Shown here piece after piece: positions 1 to 14,204 of a stretch of 64,000 nucleotides of DNA. Position 1 is the first letter of the stretch, and the number at the start of each line of letters is the position of its first letter. Position numbers and translations under genes: made by a program. The stretch is from assembly GCA_002240395.1 (NCBI GenBank), contig CP016836.1, positions 62,001 through 126,000 on the forward strand. The letters run 5' to 3'. The notes under the pieces were generated by a model that worked only from the letters and a program-made list of their open reading frames with translations, was not told where the DNA came from and made no database searches. The DNA is from Xanthomonas citri pv. mangiferaeindicae (GTDB taxonomy: Bacteria; Pseudomonadota; Gammaproteobacteria; Xanthomonadales; Xanthomonadaceae).

Positions 1-405
1 GGCCTGCGCGGTGATCTCCGCCCGCACGGCCGGGTCGGCGGCCGGCATCGGCGACAGGCCTTCGAGCAGCGCGGCAAAGTACAACCCGGTGCCACCGGCG
101 AGGATCGGCAGCCGTCCGCGGGCGAGGATGTCCTCGATCGCGTGGCGGGCATCGATGGCGAACTCGGCCGCCGAATAGGTCTGCCACGGATCGCGCAGGT
201 CGAGCATGTGGTGCGCGACGCGGTCGCGCTCGGCGGCATCGGGCTTGGCCGCCCCGATGTCCAGTCCGCGATACACCAGCGCCGAGTCGACGCTGACGAT
301 CTCACCATTGAGGCGCTCGGCCAGGGCCAGCGCCAGCGCGGATTTGCCCGAGGCGGTCGGGCCCATCAGCGCGATCACCCAGGGCCGGGCGTCGCCGGCG
401 TTCAT
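1..405 (-). CDS. miaA: tRNA dimethylallyltransferase MiaA, N-terminal part (runs off the window)
   Basis: MiaA transfers a dimethylallyl group from DMAPP to N6 of A37 in tRNAs that read UNN codons. The 135 visible residues carry the P-loop GPTASGKS at residues 15-22, the DSALVYRGLDIGAAKP stretch that follows it in MiaA, and the GGTGLYFAALLEGL motif near the window edge. The start ATG at 403-405 lies 22 nt from the stop of the upstream permease, so the two may be cotranscribed. The C-terminal half, and any hfq usually found next to it, are outside the window. Confidence 0.95.
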   Translation of the reverse strand, partial: MNAGDARPWVIALMGPTASGKSALALALAERLNGEIVSVDSALVYRGLDIGAAKPDAAERDRVAHHMLDLRDPWQTYSAAEFAIDARHAIEDILARGRLPILAGGTGLYFAALLEGLSPMPAADPAVRAEITAQA

Positions 406-427
406 CGCGTGCGGATGCGCACAGGCC

Positions 428-1849
428 TCATGCGTCGCCGCCGCGGCCCAGCACACTGTTGCGCCGCGCATAGAGCAGGTAGACCAGGACGCCGAACACG
501 TTCCAGGCCAGGAACCACAACTGCGTGCGCTGCGGCAGGCTCCAGAACAGGTAGGTGCAACCGAGGATCGCGATCGGGCCGATCACCCACGCCAGCGGCG
601 CGCGGAACACGCGCGGGCGCTGCGGGTCGCGCACACGCAGCACCAGCATGCACAGCGCGACCGCGGTGAAGGCGGCCAGCGTACCGGCATTGGCGAGCGC
701 GGCGATCTCGTCCAGGCGGGCCACGCCGGCGAGCGCGGCGACCAGCACTGCGGTGAACAGCGTGATCATCACCGGCGTACCGCGCCGGGCATCGACCTTG
801 GACAGCGCGCGCGGCAGCAGGCCGTCGCGCGACATCACGAAGAACACCCGGCTCTGGCCATAGAAGAACGCCAGCAGCACCGTCGGCAGCGCGACCACCG
901 CCGCGCCCGACACGATGCCAGACGCGGTACCCTGCCCCAGTTCGCGCATGATCAGCGCCAACGGCGCCGGGCTCTGCGCGAACAGTGTGTAGTGCATCGC
1001 ACCCACCGCCGCCAGCGCGACCAGCAGGTAGATCACCGTGCAGCCGACCATCGAGCCGATGATGCCGATCGACAGGTCGCGCTTGGGATTGCGGGTTTCC
1101 TCGGCGGCAGTGGAGATCGCATCGAAGCCGTAGAAGGCGAAGAAGATGATGGCCGCAGCCGCCATCACCCCACGCTCCACGCCGTCGCCGCCCATGCTCT
1201 TGGCAAAGCCGTGCGGCATGAAGGGCTCGAGATTGGCCGCGTCGAAGTGCGGCAGCGCGATCGCCACGAACACCGCCAGCGCGACGACCTTGACCACCAC
1301 CAGCACGGCATTGAGCGTCGCGCTCTCCTTCGTGCCCACCACCAGCAGGCCGGCAACGGCGAAGGTGATCAGCACCGCCGGCAGATTGACCACGCCGCCG
1401 GCATGCGGCCCGACCGCGATCGCCTGCGGCACGGTCACGCCGATGCCGGTCAGGAACTCGACCACCGAGCCCGACCAGCCGACCGCCACCGCGCTCACGA
1501 CCAGCGAGTACTCCAGGATCAGGCTCCAGCCGACGATCCAGGCGATGCCCTCGCCGAGCACCGCATAGCTGTAGGTGTAGGCACTGCCGGCGGCCGGCAT
1601 CATCGTCGACATCTCGGCGTAGGCGAGCGCGGCGCAGGCGCAGACCACACCGGCGACGAGGAACGACAGCAGCACTGCCGGCCCAGCGAGGTTCGCGCCG
1701 ACGCCGATCAGGGTGTAGATGCCCGTGCCTACGATCGCGCCGATGCCCAACGCGACCAGGTGCGGCCAGCCGAGGGTGGGCACCAGCCGGCGTCCTTCCT
1801 CGTGCACGGTGATCAGATCGATGTTCTTGCGCCGCAACCAGGCCTGCAT
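428..1849 (-). CDS. APC-superfamily amino acid permease (cationic amino acid transporter type)
   Basis: 473-residue inner-membrane transporter with about twelve hydrophobic segments. The first segment carries the APC signature around GIGAIVGTGIYTLIG, and AGSAYTYSYAVLGEG follows, as in YhdG/CAT-type permeases that import basic or neutral amino acids. The open frame extends further upstream, but the ATG at 1847-1849 gives the family N-terminus (MQAWLRRKNID) and has a purine-rich GGGGA just upstream. It sits between folP and miaA on the same strand. The substrate cannot be told from the sequence. Confidence 0.88.
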   Translation of the reverse strand: MQAWLRRKNIDLITVHEEGRRLVPTLGWPHLVALGIGAIVGTGIYTLIGVGANLAGPAVLLSFLVAGVVCACAALAYAEMSTMMPAAGSAYTYSYAVLGEGIAWIVGWSLILEYSLVVSAVAVGWSGSVVEFLTGIGVTVPQAIAVGPHAGGVVNLPAVLITFAVAGLLVVGTKESATLNAVLVVVKVVALAVFVAIALPHFDAANLEPFMPHGFAKSMGGDGVERGVMAAAAIIFFAFYGFDAISTAAEETRNPKRDLSIGIIGSMVGCTVIYLLVALAAVGAMHYTLFAQSPAPLALIMRELGQGTASGIVSGAAVVALPTVLLAFFYGQSRVFFVMSRDGLLPRALSKVDARRGTPVMITLFTAVLVAALAGVARLDEIAALANAGTLAAFTAVALCMLVLRVRDPQRPRVFRAPLAWVIGPIAILGCTYLFWSLPQRTQLWFLAWNVFGVLVYLLYARRNSVLGRGGDA

Positions 1850-1970
1850 GCGGAAATCCCCACCCGAAGACGAAGCGCACAGTGTGGAGCATCCCCCGGC
1901 CCATTGCGATGTGCGCTGCGACAGCTCGCCGCACCTGCCTGCGCGCCGGCCCCGACGCGGCTCCCGATGC

Positions 1971-2867
1971 TCAGGCGTCGTCGGGCCACTGGATCGTCGG
2001 CGCCGCCGCCACCCGCGGACGCGGCACCGCCGCCACCGCAAGCCAGACCCGCAGCGCGTCGACGGTGGCCGCGACATCGTGCACGCGCAGCAGCCGGGCC
2101 CCGTTTTGGGCAGCGATCAGGTGGGCGGCCACCGACCCGGCGACGCGCTCGGACGCCACCTCGCGCCCGGTCAACTCTCCGATGCTGCGCTTGCGCGACA
2201 GGCCGGCCAGCACCGGCACGCCGAGTTCGCCCAAGCGCGCGAGCTGGGCCAGCAGCGCGAGGTTGTGCGCGGTGGTCTTGCCGAAGCCGAAGCCCGGATC
2301 GACGACGATCCGGCGGCGCTCGATCCCGGCCATCTCGGCAGCGAAGATGCGCTCGGCCAGGAACCGGTGCACCTCGGCGACCACGTCGTCGTACTCGGGC
2401 GCATCCTGCATGCCGCGCGGCTCGCCCAGCATGTGCATCAGCACGACCGGCACGCCGAGCGCGGCGGCGGCCTGGAGCGCACCCTCGCGACGCAGCCCGT
2501 AGACATCGTTGATCAGGCCAGCACCGGCCTCGACCGCGGCGCGCATGACTTCGGGCTTGGAGGTGTCGATGCTGATCGGCAGCGCGGTCTGCGCGGCCAA
2601 GGCCTCGATGACCGGCAGCACCCGCCGCAGCTCCTCGTCGACCGGCACCTCGTCGGCACCGGGCCGGGTCGACTCGCCGCCGATGTCGAGCACGTCGGCG
2701 CCCGCCTCGGCCAACCGCAGGCCGTGCGCGATCGCGGCCTCGGCCGTGGCATGCGCACCGCCGTCGGAGAACGAATCGGGGGTGACGTTGACGATGCCCA
2801 TGACCCGCGGGCGGTCGAGCCGCAGGACGCGGCCGTTGCAGTCGAGTTGGGGAGCGGTGTCGAACAT
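1971..2867 (-). CDS. folP: Dihydropteroate synthase
   Basis: FolP condenses 7,8-dihydropterin pyrophosphate with p-aminobenzoate in folate synthesis and is the sulfonamide target. The 298-residue protein has the pterin-binding signature MGIVNVTPDSFSDGG at residues 23-37, DIGGESTRPGA, the pABA-side loops (SIDTSKPEVM, INDVYGL), DPGFGFGKT and GLSRKR. I chose the ATG at 2865-2867 because homologues begin about 20 residues before the MGIVNVTPDS motif; the longer open frame adds an unlikely Arg-rich extension. It follows ftsH as in many Proteobacteria, but a terminator-like hairpin lies between them and glmM is not next. Confidence 0.95.
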   Translation of the reverse strand: MFDTAPQLDCNGRVLRLDRPRVMGIVNVTPDSFSDGGAHATAEAAIAHGLRLAEAGADVLDIGGESTRPGADEVPVDEELRRVLPVIEALAAQTALPISIDTSKPEVMRAAVEAGAGLINDVYGLRREGALQAAAALGVPVVLMHMLGEPRGMQDAPEYDDVVAEVHRFLAERIFAAEMAGIERRRIVVDPGFGFGKTTAHNLALLAQLARLGELGVPVLAGLSRKRSIGELTGREVASERVAGSVAAHLIAAQNGARLLRVHDVAATVDALRVWLAVAAVPRPRVAAAPTIQWPDDA

Positions 2868-2937
2868 GAGGCGTCGGGACTCGGGGTGAGACGGGGCGTC
2901 GATTATCGGACGTCCGGCCTCGCAACGCCCCTCACGC

Positions 2938-2965
2938 AAAACGGCACCCGGTCGCCCGGGTGCCG
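2938..2965 (-). terminator. Rho-independent terminator after ftsH
   Basis: Arms 2942-2951 and 2956-2965 form a perfect 10-bp GC stem with a 4-nt loop. Read on the minus strand the stem is followed by TTTT. It lies 39 nt past the ftsH stop and before folP, so folP may need its own promoter. Confidence 0.7.
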
Positions 2966-3003
2966 CTCAGTCGAATCACATCCTGGACATCATTCGGCAG
3001 GCG

Positions 3004-4931
<1,928 letters not shown>

Positions 4932-5045
4932 GTGATTGTTCGACTCTTCATTAGGTGGAGCGAGAAAACCGTCGCCACGCCGGCCGATGGTACTACGGCC
5001 ATGTGGTGCCGCCGTTCATGATCCCAAGCCCGAAGCGGCGTCCGC

Positions 5046-5672
5046 TCAGCGCGGCCGCTTGCCCTGGGCCAGGGCGTAGACCTCGGGCGAACGCTGCCGG
5101 GAGGCGGCCGGCTTGCGGATCGAGAGCTTCTCGTACCGCTGCCGCAGGTCTTTCACATAGGCGTCGAAATCGGTGCCCTGGAACAGCTTGATGAGGAAGG
5201 TGCCACCGGTGCGCAGGTGGTCGTCGGCGAACGCCATCGCCAGCTCGGCCAGGTGCATCGCCCGTGGCTGGTCGACAGCGTCGATACCGCTTTTGTTGGG
5301 GGCCATGTCCGACAACACAAGGTCCACCTGCTGTCCGCCAAGCGCGGCCTCGAGCGCGGCCAGCACCGAATCCTCGCGGAAATCGCCGTGCAGGAACTCG
5401 ACCCCGGCCAGCGACGGCATCTCCAGGATATCGAGCGCGATCACCCGTCCGCTGTCGCCCAAGGCCTGCCGGACCCACTGCGACCAGCCGCCGGGCGCGG
5501 CGCCCAGGTCGACGACGACCATGCCCGGCTTGAGCAGCCGGCTGCGCTCGACCAGTTCTTCGAGCTTGTACGCGGCACGCGAGCGCAGCCCCTCGGCCTG
5601 CGCCTTCTTCACGTAGGGATCGGAGAAATGTTCTTTCAGCCAGCGCTGGCTGCTTTTGCTGCGGGAGGCCAT
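5046..5672 (-). CDS. rlmE: 23S rRNA (uridine-2552-2'-O)-methyltransferase RlmE (FtsJ/RrmJ)
   Basis: RlmE 2'-O-methylates U2552 in the A-loop of 23S rRNA late in 50S assembly. The 208-residue protein shows the SAM-binding motif VVDLGAAPGGWSQW (residues 53-66) and the catalytic tetrad of the family as K36, D122 (VLSDMAPNKSG), K162 (FLIKLFQG) and E197. It lies 114 nt upstream of ftsH on the same strand and is divergent from yhbY, the arrangement also found in E. coli. Confidence 0.96.
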   Translation of the reverse strand: MASRSKSSQRWLKEHFSDPYVKKAQAEGLRSRAAYKLEELVERSRLLKPGMVVVDLGAAPGGWSQWVRQALGDSGRVIALDILEMPSLAGVEFLHGDFREDSVLAALEAALGGQQVDLVLSDMAPNKSGIDAVDQPRAMHLAELAMAFADDHLRTGGTFLIKLFQGTDFDAYVKDLRQRYEKLSIRKPAASRQRSPEVYALAQGKRPR

Positions 5673-5712
5673 TGCCGGCTCGGTCGGGCTGAACGGAGGA
5701 CGCGAACGGCCA

Positions 5713-5721
5713 TGATATCCT
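5713..5721 (+). promoter_or_regulatory. Candidate extended -10 for yhbY
   Basis: TGATATCCT reads as an extended -10 (TG-N-TATCCT). It sits about 35 nt before the yhbY ATG in the 83-nt divergent region shared with rlmE. No convincing -35 was seen. Confidence 0.35.
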
Positions 5722-5755
5722 GCGGGCCGTTTTCATTCCTGCGACCGGTTCATCC

Positions 5756-6061
5756 ATGAGTAACGTCCTGACCGCTGCCCAGACCCGTTTTCTGCGCGGC
5801 CAGGCCCATGGCATCAAGGCCATGTTGCAGGTGGGCGGCAAGGGCATCACCGATGCCCTGGTCGCCGAGATCGATGCCGCGCTCGAGCATCACGAACTGA
5901 TCAAGGTGAAGGTCGGGGCCGCCGACCGCGAGGCCCGCGACGCAATGATCGCCGAGCTGGCCGAACGCACGGCCAGTGCGCTGGTCCAGCGCATCGGCCA
6001 CGTCGCGGTGCTCTACCGGCAGAGCCGCGACCGTCGCCAGATCGTACTGCCGCGGGCCTGA
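5756..6061 (+). CDS. yhbY: YhbY family CRM-domain RNA-binding protein
   Basis: A 101-residue single CRM-domain protein associated with pre-50S ribosomal particles. It shows the family core GKGITDALVAEIDAALEHHELIKVKV and ends near VAVLYRQSRD, matching the usual length of about 97-100 residues. It is divergent from rlmE-ftsH, which fits a shared role around large-subunit maturation. The ATG at 5756 is the only sensible start. Confidence 0.92.
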   Translation: MSNVLTAAQTRFLRGQAHGIKAMLQVGGKGITDALVAEIDAALEHHELIKVKVGAADREARDAMIAELAERTASALVQRIGHVAVLYRQSRDRRQIVLPRA

Positions 6062-6076
6062 GCGCCCGGTCCGCCG

Positions 6077-6460
6077 ATGCAGCTCAGCCTCGAAACGCCC
6101 GACTTCGACTACGTCCTGCGCGGTGCGGACGGCAGCAGCGCGCGGGTCAACGACCGCCAGCTGACCCGCAGCTTCATCGTCGCGCCGCGCGCGCTGGTCG
6201 AGGACTGGCCGGCCACCTCGGTGCGCACGCTCGACCTCGAGGCCCTCGCCCCGGTGCTGGCGCTCGAGCCCGAAGTGATCCTGCTGGGGACCGGCGCCGC
6301 CCAGGCCTTCCCGCCGGCTGCGACGATGGCCGCCTGCCTGTCGCGCGGCGTCGGCCTGGAAGCGATGACCAATGCCGCCGCGGCCCGCACCTTCAATGTA
6401 CTGGCCGGCGAAGGCCGGCGGGTGGTGGCGGCGTTCGTACTCGAGAGTGATGCAGCGTGA
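6077..6460 (+). CDS. Mth938-like domain protein (DUF498/Xcc1710 family)
   Basis: A 127-residue cytoplasmic protein of the Mth938-like fold. Typical motifs are the N-terminal FDYVLRGADG, SFIVAPRALVEDWP, the central PEVILLGTGAAQAFPP and the C-terminal ARTFNVLAGEGRRVVAAF. No catalytic residues are known for the family in bacteria and the function is unassigned. It starts 15 nt after yhbY on the same strand, so it is probably cotranscribed with it. Confidence 0.85.
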   Translation: MQLSLETPDFDYVLRGADGSSARVNDRQLTRSFIVAPRALVEDWPATSVRTLDLEALAPVLALEPEVILLGTGAAQAFPPAATMAACLSRGVGLEAMTNAAAARTFNVLAGEGRRVVAAFVLESDAA

Positions 6461-6535
6461 TCGCTGATGCGATGTCGGCGGCGCACCGCTGACATCCACG
6501 CATCACACACCTTTACGCCTGTCCCTTACGCCGGC

Positions 6536-7261
6536 TCATCGCGCCGGCAGATACGACAACGGATCGACCGGCTTGCCGTTGTAGCGAATCTCGAAGTGCA
6601 GCATGTCGCGCGCAGCGCCACTGCGGCCCATCTCGGCGATCTGCTGACCGGCGCGGACGCGCTCGCCCTCATTGACCCGGCGGGTGCGGTTGTGGCCGTA
6701 GGCCGAGAGCCACTGTTCGTCGTGCTTGACGATGATCAGCTCGCCGTAGCCGACCAGGCCCGAGCCGGAATAGACCACGACGCCATCGGCCGCCGCACGC
6801 ACCGGTTGTCCGCCAGTGCCGGCGATGTCGATGCCCTGCTTGGTGGGTTCGTTGGCAACATAGCGCGCGATCAACTGTCCATCGGTCGGCCACTGCCACT
6901 GGAACGGGCTGCGCGCCGGTGGCGGCGCAGGCGGTTGCGGCGCCGACTGGGTCGGCTGCACCGGCTGGCGCGTGCCGCCCGACGATGCCGCGACGGTCGC
7001 GCCACGCCCGCCCGGATACAGGCGCAGCCGCTGGCCGGGATAGATGGTGTACGGCGGCGGGATGCTGTTCCAGGTCGCCAGGTCCAGCACACTGATGCCG
7101 TTGTTTGAAGCGATGCGGTACAGCGTGTCGCCACGCTGCACGACCGCACTCTGCCCCGGCTTCGGGGTCGAGGTGCGTGCCGCCCCGCCCTCGCGCACCA
7201 CCCGGCTGCTGCCGCAACCGACGAGCAGCAAGGCCGTCAACACCAGTACCACGATCCTCAT
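6536..7261 (-). CDS. nlpD: NlpD-like LysM/M23 lipoprotein, amidase activator type
   Basis: A 241-residue outer-membrane lipoprotein. The lipobox LLVGC puts the lipidated cysteine at residue 16. A LysM domain follows (RGDTLYRIASNNGISVLDLA to YPGQRLRLYPG, about residues 42-84), then a Pro/Gln-rich linker and a LytM/M23 domain. The M23 site is degenerate: the usual first metal-binding His is replaced (KQGIDIAG), as in E. coli NlpD, so it most likely activates cell-wall amidases rather than cutting peptidoglycan. Its ATG overlaps the yqaA stop by 4 nt. No rpoS follows, unlike in enterics. Confidence 0.9.
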   Translation of the reverse strand: MRIVVLVLTALLLVGCGSSRVVREGGAARTSTPKPGQSAVVQRGDTLYRIASNNGISVLDLATWNSIPPPYTIYPGQRLRLYPGGRGATVAASSGGTRQPVQPTQSAPQPPAPPPARSPFQWQWPTDGQLIARYVANEPTKQGIDIAGTGGQPVRAAADGVVVYSGSGLVGYGELIIVKHDEQWLSAYGHNRTRRVNEGERVRAGQQIAEMGRSGAARDMLHFEIRYNGKPVDPLSYLPAR

Positions 7262-7842
7262 CGACCAAACTCCATCCAGACCAGTCCGACTGCGACCAGG
7301 CCGACCATCAGCCAGCCTAGCCATTCGATGTAGCGCCGCAGGATCGGCTCCACACGCGGGCCGCCCCAGGCCATCAACCCGGCGACGAGGAAGAACCGCG
7401 CGCCGCGCCCCACCAGCGAGCCGGCGATGAACGGTAACAGCCCGACGCCAAGCGAACCCGACGCAATCGTGAATACCTTGTACGGAATCGGCGTGAAGGC
7501 AGCGAGGAAAACGAACACAAACCCATGGCGCAGAAACAGCGCCTGGATCTCCTCGAACGCCGGCTGCCAGCCCATGCGCACGATCCACGGCCAAACGAGA
7601 TCCAGCGCATAGTGGCCGATGACGTAGCCCAGCAGGCCGCCGACCACCGAACCGAGCGTGCACAGCAAGGCGTACCGCCACCACTTTCGGGGCTGGGCCA
7701 ACGCCATCGGCGCGAGCATGACATCAGGCGGGATCGGGAAGACCACCGACTCGGCGGCGCTCATCGACGCGAGATAGCGCGGTGCATGACGATGCCGAGC
7801 CCAGGACAGCACGCGCTCGTAGAGCGCCTCGAACAACCGCAT
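7258..7842 (-). CDS. yqaA: YqaA/DedA-like VTT-domain membrane protein
   Basis: A 194-residue inner-membrane protein of the SNARE-associated/VTT group. It has the conserved N-terminal SAAESVVFPIPPDVMLAPMAL, the GSVVGGLLGYVIG segment, FTPIPYKVFTIASG and a C-terminal GRGARFF helix. DedA relatives act in lipid or undecaprenyl-phosphate movement; the role of this subfamily is unproven. It is linked by 1-nt and 4-nt overlaps to pcm and nlpD, indicating tight translational coupling. Confidence 0.88.
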   Translation of the reverse strand: MRLFEALYERVLSWARHRHAPRYLASMSAAESVVFPIPPDVMLAPMALAQPRKWWRYALLCTLGSVVGGLLGYVIGHYALDLVWPWIVRMGWQPAFEEIQALFLRHGFVFVFLAAFTPIPYKVFTIASGSLGVGLLPFIAGSLVGRGARFFLVAGLMAWGGPRVEPILRRYIEWLGWLMVGLVAVGLVWMEFGR

Positions 7843-8537
7843 CAGTCGATGTATCCCGAAAGCAACGGCACGAACGCCACCGCGGCGACATCCTGCTGCA
7901 CGAGCCGGCCGTCGGCCTGCTTGTGCAGCACCAGCAGCCGCTGCGACCCCGCCGCGCCGACCGGCGCGACCAAGGTGCCGCCGTCGGCGAGTTGCGCGGT
8001 CAGCGCATCGACCAGCGCAGGGCCCGCGGCGGTGACCACGATGCCGTCGAACGGTCCGTTCTCAGGCCAGCCGATGCGACCGTCGTCGTGCTTGCTGCGG
8101 ACATTGAGGCCGAGCGAGCGGAAGCGCTTGCGCGCCACGCGCAGCAGCTCGCCGATGCGTTCGACCGTGTGCACCTCGATGCCGAGCGCGGCGAGGATCG
8201 TCGCTTGGTAGCCCGAGCCGGTGCCGACTTCCAGCACCTTGCGCGGCATGCCGTTGGCCAACAGGGCCTCGGTCATGCGCGCGACCACCCAGGGCTGGGA
8301 GATCGTCTGACCATGCCCGATCGGCAATGCGGTGTCCTCATAGGCGCGGGTCGCCAACGCCTCGTCGACGAACAGGTGCCGGGGCACGGTGCGGATCGCG
8401 TTGAGCACACGCTCATCAGAGATCCCGCCGCCCGGGTGCGCGCCGTCGCGCAATCGCTCGATCAGGCGGTCGCGCACGCGTTGCGAGGTCATGCCCACGC
8501 CCAACGCCTCAGGTTGCAGCCGCATGCGCGCCATCAT
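7842..8537 (-). CDS. pcm: Protein-L-isoaspartate O-methyltransferase
   Basis: Pcm repairs isoaspartyl residues in aged proteins using SAM. The 231-residue protein has VPRHLFVDEALATRAYEDTALPIGHGQTISQP, the SAM motif VLEVGTGSGYQAT and a C-terminal FVPLLS stretch. I chose the ATG at 8535-8537 because it overlaps the surE stop as ATGA; a second in-frame ATG at 8532-8534 and a third at 8523-8525 are possible. surE-pcm coupling is standard in Proteobacteria. Confidence 0.95.
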   Translation of the reverse strand: MMARMRLQPEALGVGMTSQRVRDRLIERLRDGAHPGGGISDERVLNAIRTVPRHLFVDEALATRAYEDTALPIGHGQTISQPWVVARMTEALLANGMPRKVLEVGTGSGYQATILAALGIEVHTVERIGELLRVARKRFRSLGLNVRSKHDDGRIGWPENGPFDGIVVTAAGPALVDALTAQLADGGTLVAPVGAAGSQRLLVLHKQADGRLVQQDVAAVAFVPLLSGYID

Positions 8538-9316
8538 GCCTGCGTCGCCCGGAGCCCGGCCTCCAGTCCGCCGACCCAGTTGGCGACATGCTCGAGCGCC
8601 TGGTACCGGGTGAGATCGACATGAATCGGGCTGATCGAGATATGCCGCGTGCGCACGGCATGGAAATCGGTACCGGGGCCGGCATCCTGCTCCGGGCCGG
8701 CGGCACCGATCCACCAGAACGTCCGCCCGCGCGGGTCGACGATCGGCGTACAGCCCTCGGCGCGGTGGCGGTTGCCCAGCCGCGTGACCTCAAAGCCTGT
8801 GAGGGCATCCCAGGCGACATCGGGCACGTTGACGTTGAGGATCGTGTCGGCCGGCAGCGGATCGGCCTTGAGCCGGGCGACGATCTCGACCGCGGCGCGC
8901 GCAGCGGTCTCGTAATACTGCCCATCATGATTGGCCGTGACCAGCGACATCGCGACCGCCGGCAAGCCGCAGAAGCGGCCTTCCATCGCCGCGGCGACGG
9001 TGCCCGAATAGATGACGTCGTCACCGAGGTTGGCGGTGTTGTTGATCCCCGACACGACGATGTCGGGTTCGCGATCGAGCAGGCCGGTCATCGCCACGTG
9101 TACGCAATCGGTCGGCGTGCCGTGGACCCGCCAGGTCGTTTCGTCGAGCTGCACCACGCGCAACGGCATGTCCAGCGTGAGCGAGTTGCTGGCCCCGGAG
9201 CGATCACGGTCGGGGGCGACGATCAGCACCTCGTGCCCTGCATCGCGCAGCCCCTGGGCGAGGATCCGGATGCCCGGTGCGTCGACGCCGTCGTCATTGC
9301 TGACCAGTACGCGCAT
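8534..9316 (-). CDS. surE: 5'/3'-nucleotidase SurE
   Basis: SurE is a metal-dependent nucleotidase acting on 5'- and 3'-NMPs and short polyphosphate. The 260-residue protein opens with MRVLVSNDDGVDAPG (metal ligands D8 and D9), then APDRDRSGASNS and VVSGINNTANLGDDVIYSGTVAAAMEG, all diagnostic. The much longer open frame upstream is low-complexity and out of family; the ATG at 9314-9316 gives the family N-terminus. It heads the surE-pcm-yqaA-nlpD unit. Confidence 0.96.
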   Translation of the reverse strand: MRVLVSNDDGVDAPGIRILAQGLRDAGHEVLIVAPDRDRSGASNSLTLDMPLRVVQLDETTWRVHGTPTDCVHVAMTGLLDREPDIVVSGINNTANLGDDVIYSGTVAAAMEGRFCGLPAVAMSLVTANHDGQYYETAARAAVEIVARLKADPLPADTILNVNVPDVAWDALTGFEVTRLGNRHRAEGCTPIVDPRGRTFWWIGAAGPEQDAGPGTDFHAVRTRHISISPIHVDLTRYQALEHVANWVGGLEAGLRATQA

Positions 9317-9439
9317 GAACGTTTCCGAAAGCCCCCTGCGGTTGGCGAAGCGGACATGATAACGGATGCGTCCCGTGCGCCCCAGCTTGCGCGAGTGCGC
9401 GACCCTGCACACGGCCGGCGTCCGCGCTACGCTGGCGTC

Positions 9440-9985
9440 ATGAGCCGGAACCACGACGCGCCCGACGACGACGATGCTGCGTTGTTCCGCGCCGCCATCG
9501 GGGCGGTGCGTGAGCTGCCCAGTACGCCGCCACCGCCGCAGCCGCCACGCCCGCGCCCGGCCACGCGCATGGCCGAGCGCGACGACGAGGAGGCGCGCAG
9601 CGAGTTCCGGCAGTTGCTCGATGGCCCGCTGCTGCAGGGCGGCGATGCAATGCAGTACCGCCGCGACGATGTGCCTGCACGCGTGCTGCGCCGGCTCGGC
9701 CGCGGCGAGTACGCGGCGCAGGAAGAGCTGGACCTGCATCACGCCGATACCGCGCAGGCGACCGCGTTGCTGCGGCTGTTCCTGCGCGACGCGATCGATG
9801 CCGGCGTGGGCTGCGTGCGCATCGTGCATGGCAAGGGAATGAATTCCTCGCCCGACGCGCCGGTCATCAAGAATCTGGTCGACCGCCTGCTGCGTCAGCG
9901 CGGCGACGTGCTCGCGTTCCACAGTGCGCCGGGCGCGCAGGGCGGTACCGGCGCCGTGCTGGTGCTGCTGCGCCCGCGGCGCTGA
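9440..9985 (+). CDS. Smr-domain endonuclease-like protein (SmrA/YdaL type)
   Basis: A 181-residue protein with a charged, Pro-rich N-terminal half and a C-terminal Smr domain. The domain has LDLHH (in place of LDLHG), VRIVHGKGMNS and a final GAVLVLLRPRR strand. Smr domains act as nucleases or DNA/RNA-binding modules, for example SmrB at collided ribosomes; a stand-alone one cannot be assigned more precisely. It is divergent from surE, with 123 nt between the starts, and convergent with lon. Confidence 0.85.
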   Translation: MSRNHDAPDDDDAALFRAAIGAVRELPSTPPPPQPPRPRPATRMAERDDEEARSEFRQLLDGPLLQGGDAMQYRRDDVPARVLRRLGRGEYAAQEELDLHHADTAQATALLRLFLRDAIDAGVGCVRIVHGKGMNSSPDAPVIKNLVDRLLRQRGDVLAFHSAPGAQGGTGAVLVLLRPRR

Positions 9986-10056
9986 CCGACCGGCAGACGC
10001 GGCAAACCGCCGAAACCGGGGTTTTTTCGGTTTTGAGGGCCGCCGGGAAACGCCCA

Positions 10057-10086
10057 TAAAGAAGGGCCGCAATCGCTTGCGGCCCT
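10057..10086 (-). terminator. Terminator after lon (possibly bidirectional)
   Basis: Arms 10063-10072 and 10077-10086 form a perfect 10-bp stem with a TCGC loop. On the minus strand it is followed by TCTTTA. It sits between the convergent smr and lon genes. A second A/T-rich inverted stretch at about 10010-10036 lies on the smr side. Confidence 0.6.
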
Positions 10087-10111
10087 CTTCCGGTGCGACA
10101 TTACGCGGGCG

Positions 10112-12571
<2,460 letters not shown>

Positions 12572-12699
12572 GGGGGGTTCCTTGAAAGATCGCGTCCGGC
12601 CGGCGGCGCCGGCCCGGCGGCCGGACGAGGCCGCCTGGGGCCAGTCGTTTATGGGGCGCGCGGGCGCCGGATGCAAGCGGGGCGCCCCGTCCCACGCGA

Positions 12700-12797
12700 A
12701 AGCGCCGCGATCGGTCCGATCGCGGCGCTTCGTGGCGGCCTTGGGGCGGGCACCGCAGCTGAACGGCGCGGGCCCCGGAACGCTTCGTTCCGGGGGC
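12700..12797 (-). terminator. Two GC hairpins downstream of clpX
   Basis: Stem 12773-12782 / 12786-12795 has a 3-nt loop. A second, nearly perfect palindrome covers 12700-12714 / 12716-12730. Both lie between the clpX stop and the lon start and lack a U-run, so they may be Rho-independent-like attenuators or mRNA 3'-end stabilisers. Confidence 0.45.
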
Positions 12798-12802
12798 TGC
12801 GG

Positions 12803-14092
<1,290 letters not shown>

Positions 14093-14204
14093 GCCTTCGC
14101 CAAATCAGTATTGCGGTTACGTTTCGAGAATAGCACAGCGTCCGGCACCGCCCTCATGGGCGGTCCCGGCGCTCGCATGCCTGATGAATCAATGACTTGG
14201 AACG

